Part shown: positions 36,025 through 43,321 of the stretch, piece by piece
How positions within the stretch are numbered: the stretch's first letter is position 1
How the letters are laid out: each line of letters begins with the position of its first letter
Source: Variovorax soli NBRC 106424
GTDB lineage: Bacteria > Pseudomonadota > Gammaproteobacteria > Burkholderiales > Burkholderiaceae_C
Reading direction: 5' to 3'
Assembly (NCBI RefSeq): GCF_001591385.1
Contig: NZ_BCUU01000039.1
Location: 1 to 43,321, forward strand
DNA: 43,321 nt
Program-made: the position numbers and the translations under genes
The notes under the pieces: model-generated
What the model was told of the DNA's origin: nothing
Databases searched by the model: none
The model's input: only the letters and a program-made list of their open reading frames with translations

Positions 36025-38427
36025 TTACTTCTTGGCCGCCGAAGCCAGCTGCTGCCAGGTGTCGATCACGCTGTCCGGGTTGAGCGAAATCGACTTGATG
36101 CCCTGCTCCACCAGCCAGACGGCAAAGTCGGGGTGGTCGCTGGGGCCCTGTCCGCAGATGCCGACATAAGCGTCCCTGGCATTGCAGGCCTTGATGGCAC
36201 GCGCCAGCATCGCCTTGACCGCCGGATCGCGCTCGTCGAAATCGGCCGCCAGCAACTCAAGGCCGGAGTCGCGGTCCAGGCCCAGGGTGAGCTGCGTCAG
36301 GTCGTTCGAGCCGATGGAGAAGCCGTCGAAATACTCGAGGAACTCATCCGCCAGGATGGCGTTGCTCGGCACCTCGCACATCATGATCAGCTTGAGGTCG
36401 TTCTCGCCGCGCTTGAGGCCCTGGGCCGCCAGCAGTTGCGTCACGCGCTCGGCCTGGCCGAGCGTACGCACGAAGGGCACCATGATCTGCACATTGGTCA
36501 GGCCCATGTCGTTGCGCACGCGCTTGAGCGCCTCGCACTCCATGGCGAAGGCCTCGCCGAAGTCCTTGCTGAGGTAGCGTGCCGCGCCGCGGAAGCCCAG
36601 CATCGGATTTTCTTCCTCGGGCTCGTAGCGCGAGCCGCCGATGAGCTTGCGATATTCGTTGGACTTGAAGTCCGACAGGCGCACGATCACCTTCTTGGGC
36701 CAGAACGCAGCCGCGATGGTGGCCACGCCTTCCGCGACCTTGTCGACGTAGAAGGCACGCGGCGAGGCGTGGCCGCGCGCCACCGACTCCACCGCCTTCT
36801 TCAGGTCGTTGTCGACATTGGGATAGTCGAGGATGGCCTTCGGATGAACGCCGATGTTGTTGTTGATGATGAATTCCAGCCGCGCCAGGCCCACGCCGTG
36901 GTTGGGCAGCTGCGCAAAGTCGAAGGCCAGCTGCGGATTGCCGATGTTCATCGTGATCTGCACGTCGATGGGCGGCATCTCCCCGCGCTTGACCTCCGTC
37001 ACCTCGGTTTCGAGCAAGCCGTCGTAGATGTGGCCGGTGTCGCCTTCCGAGCAGCTCACCGTCACCAGCGTGCCGTCCTTGAGCAGTTCGGTGGCATTGC
37101 CGCAGCCCACCACGGCCGGAATGCCCAGCTCGCGCGCGATGATGGCCGCGTGGCAGGTACGGCCGCCGCGGTTGGTCACGATGGCGCTGGCGCGCTTCAT
37201 CACCGGCTCCCAGTTGGGATCGGTCATGTCGGTGACCAGCACGTCGCCGGGCTGCACCTTGTCCATTTCGCTGATGTGGTGCACCAGGCGAACCGGGCCG
37301 GTGCCCACTTTCTGGCCGATGGCGCGGCCCTCGGCCAGCACGCTGCTGCGGCCCTTGAGCTTGTAGCGCTGCTCCGACTTGCCCTGCTGCTGGCTCTTCA
37401 CCGTCTCGGGGCGGGCCTGCAGGATGTAGAGCTGGCCGTCGGTGCCGTCCTTGCCCCACTCGATGTCCATCGGACGGCCGTAGTGCTGCTCGATCACGAG
37501 CGCGTACCTGGCCAGCTGCTCGACGTCGGCATCGCTGAGCGAGTAGCGGTTGCGCTGCTCGGTCGGCACGTCGGTGGTCTTGACCAGCTTGCCCGTGGCG
37601 GCCTTCTCGGCAGCGGTGGCAAATACCATCTGGATCAGCTTGGAACCCAGGTTGCGTCGGATCACGGCGCGCTTGCCGGCCTTGAGGGTGGGCTTGTGCA
37701 CATAGAACTCGTCAGGGTTCACGGCGCCCTGCACCACCGTCTCGCCCAGGCCGTAGCTGGAGGTGATGAAGACCACGTCCTCGAAGCCGGACTCGGTGTC
37801 GATGGTGAACATGACGCCGGCGGCGCCCAGGTCGGAACGCACCATGCGCTGCACGCCGGCCGACAGGGCCACCACGTCATGCGCGAAGCCCTTGTGCACA
37901 CGGTAGCTGATGGCGCGGTCGTTGTAGAGGGAGGCGAACACCTCCTTCATCTTGTGAAGGATGTCGTCGATGCCCACCACGTTCAGGAAGGTCTCCTGCT
38001 GGCCGGCGAAGGAGGCGTCGGGCAGGTCTTCTGCCGTGGCGGAGGAACGCACGGCAAAGCTGGCATTGGGGTTGCCCGCGCTCAGCTTGGCGAACGCGTC
38101 GGCGATGGCCTTTTGCAGGTCGGCCGGGAAAGGCTGGGCTTCGACCATGGCACGGATCTCGGCGCCAGCGGCTGCCAGGGCGCGCACATCTTCGGTATTG
38201 AGGTCGGCCAGGCGCTTGTTGATGCGATCGGCCAGGCCGTCGTGCGCCAGGAACTGGCGGAAGGCATGCGCCGTGGTCGCAAAGCCCGTGGGCACGCGAA
38301 CGCCCTGCGGCAGTTGGGAGATCATCTCGCCGAGGCTGGCGTTCTTGCCGCCAACCGCCTCGACGTCGGTCATTCTCAGGTTTTCGAACGGTACGACCAG
38401 GGCGGTCGCATCGAAAAGTGCAGACAT
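36025..38427 (-). CDS. ppsA: Phosphoenolpyruvate synthase
   Basis: This 800-residue enzyme makes phosphoenolpyruvate from pyruvate and ATP through a phospho-histidine. The N-terminal ATP-grasp part starts [15 protein letters not shown]. The catalytic His426 lies in [15 protein letters not shown]. The C-terminal PEP-binding barrel ends [14 protein letters not shown] and SLNPDSV. AGGAG lies about 7 nt before the ATG at 38427. It is divergent from ppsR, the gene of its own regulator. Confidence 0.97.
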   Translation of the reverse strand: MSALFDATALVVPFENLRMTDVEAVGGKNASLGEMISQLPQGVRVPTGFATTAHAFRQFLAHDGLADRINKRLADLNTEDVRALAAAGAEIRAMVEAQPFPADLQKAIADAFAKLSAGNPNASFAVRSSATAEDLPDASFAGQQETFLNVVGIDDILHKMKEVFASLYNDRAISYRVHKGFAHDVVALSAGVQRMVRSDLGAAGVMFTIDTESGFEDVVFITSSYGLGETVVQGAVNPDEFYVHKPTLKAGKRAVIRRNLGSKLIQMVFATAAEKAATGKLVKTTDVPTEQRNRYSLSDADVEQLARYALVIEQHYGRPMDIEWGKDGTDGQLYILQARPETVKSQQQGKSEQRYKLKGRSSVLAEGRAIGQKVGTGPVRLVHHISEMDKVQPGDVLVTDMTDPNWEPVMKRASAIVTNRGGRTCHAAIIARELGIPAVVGCGNATELLKDGTLVTVSCSEGDTGHIYDGLLETEVTEVKRGEMPPIDVQITMNIGNPQLAFDFAQLPNHGVGLARLEFIINNNIGVHPKAILDYPNVDNDLKKAVESVARGHASPRAFYVDKVAEGVATIAAAFWPKKVIVRLSDFKSNEYRKLIGGSRYEPEEENPMLGFRGAARYLSKDFGEAFAMECEALKRVRNDMGLTNVQIMVPFVRTLGQAERVTQLLAAQGLKRGENDLKLIMMCEVPSNAILADEFLEYFDGFSIGSNDLTQLTLGLDRDSGLELLAADFDERDPAVKAMLARAIKACNARDAYVGICGQGPSDHPDFAVWLVEQGIKSISLNPDSVIDTWQQLASAAKK

Positions 38428-38636
38428 GGGAAAGCTCCTAAAGTTGAAAGCGGTATCCCACGCGGGCGGCGGCGCACGATCGTTCTCGTTGCTCTGGGTG
38501 CAGTGGCGGCGCGCATGGATGAGAAGTGCGGAATGCTGGCAGGGTGCCAGCCGGACGACCGGAAGTCCTGATAATCCCCGGAATTGTAGGCGCGCCCGGC
38601 CCATGGGGCGCGGCCACGGACAAGGCCACCGCTCAC

Positions 38637-39458
38637 ATGACCAACCGCACCGTATTCTTCGTCTCCGACGGCACCGGCATCACCGCCGAAACCTTCGGCA
38701 ACGCCGTTTTGGCGCAATTCGAGATCAAGCCGCGCCACGTGCGCCTGCCGTTCACCGACACGGTCGACAAGGCGCACCAGGCGGTGCGGCAGATCAACCA
38801 CACGGCTGAAGTCGAGGGCGTGCGCCCGCTGGTCTTCACCACGCTGGCCAACATGGAAGTGCTGGAAGTGATCGAAAACGGCTGCAAGGGCATGCTGCTG
38901 GATATGTTCGGCACCTTCGTGCGCCCGCTGGAGATCGAGCTGGCGATGAAGTCCAACCACCGCATCGGCCGCTTCAGCGACGCCAGCAAGAGCAAGGAAT
39001 ACAACGAGCGCATCGCCGCCATCGACTTCAGCCTGGCGCACGACGACGGGCAGAGCAACCGCGACCTGGAAGGAGCCGACGTCATCCTGGTGGGCGTGAG
39101 CCGCAGCGGCAAGACGCCCACGTCGCTCTACCTGGCCATGCAGCATGGATTGAAGGCGGCCAACTATCCGCTCATTCCGGAAGACTTCGACCGGCGGCAA
39201 TTGCCACCGGCGCTGCTGCCGCATCGCAAGAAGATCTTCGGCCTGACGATCCAGCCGGAGCGCCTGGCCGAGATCCGCAACGAGCGGCGCCCCGGATCGC
39301 GCTATGCCAGCCTGGAGAATTGCCGCAACGAGGTCTCGGAAGCCGAGGCCATGATGCGGCGCTCGGGCATCCGGTGGCTGTCCACGACCACAAAGTCGAT
39401 CGAGGAGATCGCCACGACCATCCTGCAGGAACTGCGGCCGGAGCGGCTCATCTACTGA
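38637..39458 (+). CDS. ppsR: PEP synthase regulatory protein (bifunctional kinase/pyrophosphorylase)
   Basis: This 273-residue protein controls PpsA by ADP-dependent phosphorylation and phosphate-dependent dephosphorylation of a threonine. The start [21 protein letters not shown] and the nucleotide motif GVSRSGKT (153-160) are diagnostic. It is encoded divergently from ppsA, 209 bp away, the usual arrangement. The ATG at 38637 matches family length; an upstream in-frame extension is not supported. Confidence 0.96.
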   Translation: MTNRTVFFVSDGTGITAETFGNAVLAQFEIKPRHVRLPFTDTVDKAHQAVRQINHTAEVEGVRPLVFTTLANMEVLEVIENGCKGMLLDMFGTFVRPLEIELAMKSNHRIGRFSDASKSKEYNERIAAIDFSLAHDDGQSNRDLEGADVILVGVSRSGKTPTSLYLAMQHGLKAANYPLIPEDFDRRQLPPALLPHRKKIFGLTIQPERLAEIRNERRPGSRYASLENCRNEVSEAEAMMRRSGIRWLSTTTKSIEEIATTILQELRPERLIY

Positions 39459-39483
39459 GCCGCCCCGCCCGGCCGGCGCGCGC

Positions 39484-41043
39484 TCAGGCCGGCGCCGAGG
39501 TGCGGATGAGGTGATCGAAGGCACCCAGCGCGGCCTTCGCACCGTCGCCGGCCGCGATGATGATCTGCTTGAACGGCACCGTTGTGGCATCGCCCGCGGC
39601 GAACACGCCGGGCACCGAGGTCTGGCCGCGCTCGTCCACCACGATCTCGCCGTGGCGCGACAGCTCGATCGTGCCCTTGAGCCAGTCGGTGTTGGGCACC
39701 AGGCCGATCTGGATGAACACGCCTTCCAGTTCCACGCTGTGCGTTTCGCCGCTGGCGCGGTCCTTGTAGGTCAGGCCGTTCAGCTTCTGGCCGTCGCCGG
39801 TGATTTCCGTCGTCTGGGCGTTGGTGATCACCTTCACGTTGGGCAGGCTGCCGAGCTTGCGCTGCAGCACGGCATCGGCACGCAACTGCGTGTCGTACTC
39901 GATCAGCGTCACGTGGCCCACGATGCCCGCCAGGTCGATGGCCGCCTCGACACCCGAGTTGCCGCCGCCGATGACTGCCACGCGCTTGCCCTTGAACAGC
40001 GGGCCGTCGCAGTGCGGGCAATAGGCCACGCCCTTGTTCTTGTATTCCTGCTCGCCCGGCACGTTGATGTTGCGCCAGCGCGCACCGGTGGAAATGATCA
40101 GCGACTTGGCCTTGAGCGTCGCGCCGCTTTCCAGTTGCAGCTCGATCAGGTCATTGCCCGGCACCAGCGCCTTGGCGCGCTGCAGGTTCATGATGTCGAC
40201 GTCGTAGTGGCGCACGTGTTCTTCCAGGGCCAGCGCGAACTTGGGGCCTTCGGTCTCCTTGACCGAGATGAAGTTCTCGATGCCCATGGTGTCCAGCACC
40301 TGGCCGCCGAAGCGCTCGGAGGCCACACCTGTGCGAATGCCCTTGCGAGCCGCGTAGACGGCCGCCGCGGCACCAGCCGGGCCGCCGCCCACGATCAGCA
40401 CGTCGAACGGGTCCTTGGCATCGATCTTCCTGGCTTCGCGCTCCACGCCGCTCACGTCGATCTTCGCGAGGATCTCTTCCAGCGTCATGCGGCCCTGGCC
40501 GAACTCGGTGCCGTTGAGGAACACGGTGGGCACCGCCATGATCTGGCGTTCCTTGACCTCGTCCTGGAACAGCGCGCCGTCGATCATGGTGGCGCGGATG
40601 CGCGGGTTCTGCACGGCCATGAGGTTCAGGGCCTGGACCACGTCGGGGCAGTTGTGGCAGGTGAGCGAGATGTAGATCTCGAACTCGAAGTCGCCGTCCA
40701 GCTCGCGGATCTGCTGCAGCACCTCGGGCTCGACCTTGGGCGGATAGCCGCCCACTTGCAGAAGCGCCAGCACCAGCGAGGTGAATTCGTGTCCCATCGG
40801 CAGGCCGGCAAAGCGGGGGCCGTGGTTTTCGCTGGGACGGTTGATGGAAAAAGAGGGCTTGCGCTGGTTGTCGTCGCGGCTTTCCGTCACCTTGACCAGC
40901 GGCGATGCCTCCGCAATGTCCTTCAGCAGCGCCTGCAGTTCGCCCGAGGCCTTGCTGTCGTCGAGCGAGGCGACGATCTCGATCGGCTGCGTGGCGCGTT
41001 CGAGGTAACTCTTCAGTTGGGCTTTGGTGGCTGCGTCGAGCAT
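39484..41043 (-). CDS. ahpF: Alkyl hydroperoxide reductase subunit F
   Basis: This 519-residue flavoprotein passes electrons from NADH to AhpC. The N-terminal tandem thioredoxin folds carry the TCHNC pair (Cys129, Cys132); the FAD/NADH part carries CPHC (Cys342, Cys345), [17 protein letters not shown] and [15 protein letters not shown]. Both redox pairs are intact. It lies 96 nt after ahpC on the same strand, with a terminator between them, so expression may depend on read-through or its own promoter. Confidence 0.98.
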   Translation of the reverse strand: MLDAATKAQLKSYLERATQPIEIVASLDDSKASGELQALLKDIAEASPLVKVTESRDDNQRKPSFSINRPSENHGPRFAGLPMGHEFTSLVLALLQVGGYPPKVEPEVLQQIRELDGDFEFEIYISLTCHNCPDVVQALNLMAVQNPRIRATMIDGALFQDEVKERQIMAVPTVFLNGTEFGQGRMTLEEILAKIDVSGVEREARKIDAKDPFDVLIVGGGPAGAAAAVYAARKGIRTGVASERFGGQVLDTMGIENFISVKETEGPKFALALEEHVRHYDVDIMNLQRAKALVPGNDLIELQLESGATLKAKSLIISTGARWRNINVPGEQEYKNKGVAYCPHCDGPLFKGKRVAVIGGGNSGVEAAIDLAGIVGHVTLIEYDTQLRADAVLQRKLGSLPNVKVITNAQTTEITGDGQKLNGLTYKDRASGETHSVELEGVFIQIGLVPNTDWLKGTIELSRHGEIVVDERGQTSVPGVFAAGDATTVPFKQIIIAAGDGAKAALGAFDHLIRTSAPA

Positions 41044-41074
41044 GAAGGACTCACTTTCTCAGGTGCAAAAGAAA

Positions 41075-41109
41075 CAAAAAAGCCCGGGCACGGGAGTGCA
41101 CCCGGGCTT
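41075..41109 (-). terminator. Rho-independent terminator between ahpC and ahpF
   Basis: On the minus strand a 9-bp stem AAGCCCGGG/CCCGGGCTT, with CAC/GTG pairing further in, is followed by TTTTTTG. It lies 31 nt after the ahpC stop and about 30 nt before the ahpF start. Confidence 0.85.
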
Positions 41110-41139
41110 CGTCATCGAACCAGTGTTCTTTGAGGGTGC

Positions 41140-41703
41140 TTAGATCTTGCCGACCAGGTCGAGCGAAGGCTTCAGCGTGGCAGCGCCTTCCTCCCACTTG
41201 GCGGGGCAGACTTCACCGGGGTGGGCAGCCACGTACTGGGCGGCCTTGACCTTGCGCAGCAGGTCCTTGGCGTCACGGCCGATGCCTTCGGCGGTGATTT
41301 CCACGGCCTGGATCACGCCTTGCGGGTCGACGATGTAGGTGCCGCGGTTGGCCAGGCCCTGGTCTTCGCGCAGGACTTCGAAGTTGCGGCTGATGGCCAG
41401 TGTCGGGTCGCCGATCATCGGGTACTTGATCTTGCCGATGGTTTCCGACGAGTCGTGCCAAGCCTTGTGGGTGAAATGCGTGTCGGTCGATACGGAGTAG
41501 ATCTCCACGCCCAGCTTCTGGAATTCAGCGTAGTGATCAGCCACGTCGCCCAGTTCGGTCGGGCACACGAAGGTGAAGTCGGCCGGGTAGAAGAAGAAGA
41601 CCGCCCACTTGCCCTTGACGTCTGCGTCGGAGACTTCGACGAACTTGCCGTTCTTGAAAGCGCTGGCCTTGAAGGGCTTGATTTGGGTGTTGATCACGGA
41701 CAT
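41140..41703 (-). CDS. ahpC: Alkyl hydroperoxide reductase subunit C (peroxiredoxin)
   Basis: This 187-residue typical 2-Cys peroxiredoxin reduces H2O2 and organic peroxides and is recycled by AhpF. The peroxidatic Cys47 lies in TFVCPTE and the resolving Cys166 in EVCPAKW. The length and the C-terminal tail match the enterobacterial AhpC type. The ATG at 41703 has AGAGGAA upstream. A strong OxyR site precedes the gene. Confidence 0.98.
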   Translation of the reverse strand: MSVINTQIKPFKASAFKNGKFVEVSDADVKGKWAVFFFYPADFTFVCPTELGDVADHYAEFQKLGVEIYSVSTDTHFTHKAWHDSSETIGKIKYPMIGDPTLAISRNFEVLREDQGLANRGTYIVDPQGVIQAVEITAEGIGRDAKDLLRKVKAAQYVAAHPGEVCPAKWEEGAATLKPSLDLVGKI

Positions 41704-41746
41704 TCAGTAGTTCCTCTGAGTGGTTAAAAAACGCTTGCGAAGGCAT

Positions 41747-41812
41747 AGTATAAACACTAATGACAGTCACATTTGATAGTAATCTTCTATTCAACTCATT
41801 GGGGGCACCTAT
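41747..41812 (-). promoter_or_regulatory. ahpC promoter with OxyR binding site
   Basis: The plus strand at 41776-41812 reads ATAG-N7-CTAT-N7-ATTG-N7-CTAT, matching 15 of 16 positions of the tetrameric OxyR consensus with exact spacing. The site ends 23 bp before TATACT (41752-41747, minus strand), a good -10 hexamer, so OxyR would sit next to or over the -35 region, the usual activator position. No other -35 hexamer is convincing, as expected for an activated promoter. Confidence 0.85.
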
Positions 41813-41955
41813 GTTTTCGGCCGCCTGGCCCGATTCGCAAACACGAACGCCTATCACCCTCAAACGCATGCAGACCGGCTGCACGTGGGATTGGCTTGCG
41901 TGGCGCCAGGGCGACCCGGGACAATGACCTATTCACCCAATAAGAAGGAAAAACC

Positions 41956-42432
41956 ATGAAGGGCGACCCCAAGGTCATCGAACACCTGCAAGCGCAGCTC
42001 AAGAACGAGCTGACCGCCATCAACCAGTACTTCCTGCACTACCGGATGCTCAAGCACTGGGGCCTGGACAAGCTGGGCAAGAAGGAATACGAGGAGTCGA
42101 TCGGCGAGATGAAGCATGCCGACATGCTCATGGACCGCATCTTCTTCCTGGACGGCCTGCCCAATCTGCAAGACCTGGGCAAGTTGCGCATCGGCGAAGA
42201 CGTTCCCGAGATCCTCTCGTGCGACCTCGCTTCCGAACAGGGCGCGCAGGCCACCATCAAGGACGGCATCGCCTATTGCGAATCGGTACGCGACTATGTT
42301 TCGCGCGACCTGCTGCAAAAGATCCTGGACGACACCGAGGAGCACATCGACTTCCTCGAGACCCAGATCGACCTGGTCGGCAAGGTGGGGCTGCAGAACT
42401 ACCTGCAATCACAGATGGGCGAGATCGAATAA
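41956..42432 (+). CDS. bfr: Bacterioferritin
   Basis: This 158-residue protein forms a 24-meric iron store. Heme ligand Met52 and ferroxidase residues Glu18, Glu51, His54, Glu94 and His130 are present; the position matching Glu127 of E. coli Bfr is Thr by ungapped count (DDTEEHID). AAGAAGGA lies upstream of the ATG. It is followed by a terminator, then bfd, which encodes the ferredoxin that releases its iron. Confidence 0.95.
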   Translation: MKGDPKVIEHLQAQLKNELTAINQYFLHYRMLKHWGLDKLGKKEYEESIGEMKHADMLMDRIFFLDGLPNLQDLGKLRIGEDVPEILSCDLASEQGAQATIKDGIAYCESVRDYVSRDLLQKILDDTEEHIDFLETQIDLVGKVGLQNYLQSQMGEIE

Positions 42433-42456
42433 TCGCCAGAAACAACAGCACTGACC

Positions 42457-42483
42457 AAAGGGCCCCTCGGGGCCCTTTTTGTT
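42457..42483 (+). terminator. Rho-independent terminator after bfr
   Basis: A perfect 10-bp stem (AAAGGGCCCC at 42457-42466 with GGGGCCCTTT at 42469-42478) is followed by TTGTTTG. It separates bfr from the Fur-controlled bfd promoter, so the two genes are transcribed separately. Confidence 0.93.
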
Positions 42484-42531
42484 TGTGTGGCACCCAGGGG
42501 CGCAGCAAATACCAGGTGGGCGTCATATTTA

Positions 42532-42561
42532 TTGCAAATGCGAGAGATTCGTATTTATAAT
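42532..42561 (+). promoter_or_regulatory. bfd promoter with Fur-like box
   Basis: TTGCAA (42532-42537), an 18-nt spacer and a perfect TATAAT (42556-42561) make the promoter. Between them AAATGCGA (42536-42543) and TCGTATTT (42549-42556) form an inverted repeat with one mismatch and a 5-nt centre, like the AAATGnGA...TCnnATTT shape of proteobacterial Fur boxes. Fur bound here would block RNA polymerase when iron is sufficient. Confidence 0.65.
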
Positions 42562-42602
42562 CGCCACACCATCAACAGCCAGCCAGTCTTCGCTCCCTTG
42601 CC

Positions 42603-42872
42603 ATGATCGTCTGTGTGTGCCGTCGAGTCTCTGACCGCGAAATCGCTCGCCATGCGCGCGCCGGGATGAGCTTTGACGAAGTCCAGCTCGAACTCGGCGT
42701 GGCCACCCAGTGCGGCCAGTGCGAAGGATGCGCGCGGGATGTCGTTGCCCAGTGCAACGCTTCGCACCCGGTCGCTGCCCTGCATTGCGACACCACCCCG
42801 GTTGCCATCCAGCTTGCCAGCTCCATCACGGAAAGCCGGGCATGGCACTCTTCTCCATCGGTTGCAGCTTGA
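42603..42872 (+). CDS. bfd: Bacterioferritin-associated ferredoxin
   Basis: This 89-residue [2Fe-2S] protein reduces heme in Bfr so that stored iron is released. Cluster ligands are Cys4, Cys6 (CVC) and Cys37, Cys40 (CGQC); an extra Cys43 follows. It is about 25 residues longer than E. coli Bfd, with a poorly conserved tail. A Fur-like promoter precedes it, which fits iron-starvation induction. Confidence 0.93.
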   Translation: MIVCVCRRVSDREIARHARAGMSFDEVQLELGVATQCGQCEGCARDVVAQCNASHPVAALHCDTTPVAIQLASSITESRAWHSSPSVAA

Positions 42873-42913
42873 TCCTGGTTCTCGGGGCAAGCTGGTGGAT
42901 CCTTCATAAATAA
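42842..42913 (+). CDS. Possible 23-residue membrane peptide overlapping the bfd end
   Basis: ATG at 42842 opens a 23-residue frame (MALFSIGCSLILVLGASWWILHK) that overlaps the last 31 nt of bfd in another frame and is almost entirely hydrophobic with a basic end. It could be a translationally coupled small membrane protein in the bfd-tonB transcript. Weak ribosome site, short length, and no family recognition make this a candidate only. Confidence 0.3.
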   Translation: MALFSIGCSLILVLGASWWILHK

Positions 42914-42979
42914 CAGTGGCCCGCACTGGCCGCTGCTGGCGGGCGCTTCGCGTGTCCGCACCTCGTCATATGGTTCATC

Positions 42980-43321
42980 GTGTCTGACCGCTTCCAATCG
43001 ACGCCGACCGGGATTTCGCGCAATGCACTGATCGCCGGTGGGGTGGTGCTGTTTCACGTAGCCGCCCTCTGGGCCATGCAAAACGGACTGTTGCGCCGCG
43101 CCGCCGAAGTGGTGCTGCCGGAGGTGATCATGACGGAGTTCATCGACCCGCCCAAGCCGGTCGAACCTCCGCCGCCCCCACCCCCTGCACCACCCCAGCC
43201 CAAGCGGGAAATCGTCAAGGCGCCTCCCCCGCCGCGGCCCGTGGCCATTCGCGATCCGAAACCTGCGCCTGCGGCGCCGGTCGGCGTGGTCGAGCCGCAG
43301 CCTCCGGCGCCCCCCGTTTCG
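42980..43321 (+). CDS. tonB: TonB-family energy transducer, 3' end missing
   Basis: The frame is open to the window edge with 114 residues. A short cytoplasmic start is followed by one membrane segment (about residues 15-32, IAGGVVLFHVAALWAM), then MTEFIDPPKP and a proline-rich periplasmic spacer (PEP..PPP..PKP). This is the plan of TonB, which couples the proton-motive force to outer-membrane siderophore receptors. It starts at GTG 42980; no upstream ATG in frame is available. It lies behind bfd and the Fur-like promoter. The C-terminal receptor-contact domain is outside the window. Confidence 0.85.
   Translation, partial: MSDRFQSTPTGISRNALIAGGVVLFHVAALWAMQNGLLRRAAEVVLPEVIMTEFIDPPKPVEPPPPPPPAPPQPKREIVKAPPPPRPVAIRDPKPAPAAPVGVVEPQPPAPPVS

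Noticed and set aside
36010..38571. Long open frame antisense to ppsA
   Set aside because: Same antisense bias; ppsA with all motifs occupies the minus strand.

Overview
The window looks like chromosomal DNA of a GC-rich betaproteobacterium of the order Burkholderiales, most likely family Comamonadaceae. The reasons are tripartite-tricarboxylate ('Bug'/TctC) receptors in several copies, Comamonadaceae-like ClpB, DnaB, PpsA and rpsF-priB-rpsR-rplI genes, and a clpB/moa/thr/hom/aminotransferase neighbourhood. The genus cannot be fixed by reading alone. I saw no tRNA, rRNA, CRISPR array, insertion sequence, integrase or phage gene.

Layout. (1) 1-7510, minus strand: an apparent CoA-dependent catabolic operon (two short-chain dehydrogenases, a saccharopine-dehydrogenase-like reductase, an acyl-CoA synthetase and an SCP2-type thiolase). 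A MalT-like LuxR regulator follows in the same direction and is cut by the window edge. Divergent from the operon is a periplasmic binding protein resembling cyclohexadienyl dehydratase. (2) 8481-11603: an intergenic repeat of nested inverted repeats, a small membrane protein, and clpB behind a convincing sigma-32 promoter. (3) 11675-20790: a carboxylate uptake and cleavage region with three Bug receptors, a DapA-family aldolase, an AraC regulator, a beta-keto acid cleavage enzyme (BKACE), a carboxymuconolactone-decarboxylase-like protein, an alpha/beta hydrolase, a VOC protein and a winged-helix protein. moaE lies inside it, so the region separates moaE from moaD-moeA-mobB by about 7.6 kb. 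(4) 20809-27426: molybdopterin genes moaD, moeA and mobB, then thrC, hom and an alanine-type aminotransferase, all on the minus strand, plus a divergent Mth938-like gene. (5) 27427-31997: a hairpin-rich leader before a peroxiredoxin (bcp), a PIN-PhoH ATPase, a perfect 26-bp palindrome, a second VOC protein, and an effector-binding/WYL regulator pair. (6) 32019-35051: dnaB and the ribosomal-protein operon. (7) 35307-39458: an unknown protein and the divergent ppsA/ppsR pair. (8) 39484-43321: oxidative-stress and iron genes (ahpC, ahpF, bfr, bfd, start of tonB) with a near-perfect OxyR site and a Fur-like box.

The best candidate for an undescribed system is region 3. A 17-bp motif, TGGCAYGAAAAGCAAAG, occurs as a tandem direct repeat with exactly 21-bp period in two promoters: between the AraC gene and the BKACE operon, and upstream of the Bug gene next to the AraC gene. 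This defines a small AraC regulon that joins uptake of an unknown carboxylate (two Bug receptors) with its conversion by BKACE, the CMD-like protein and the hydrolase. The substrate is not revealed by the sequence.
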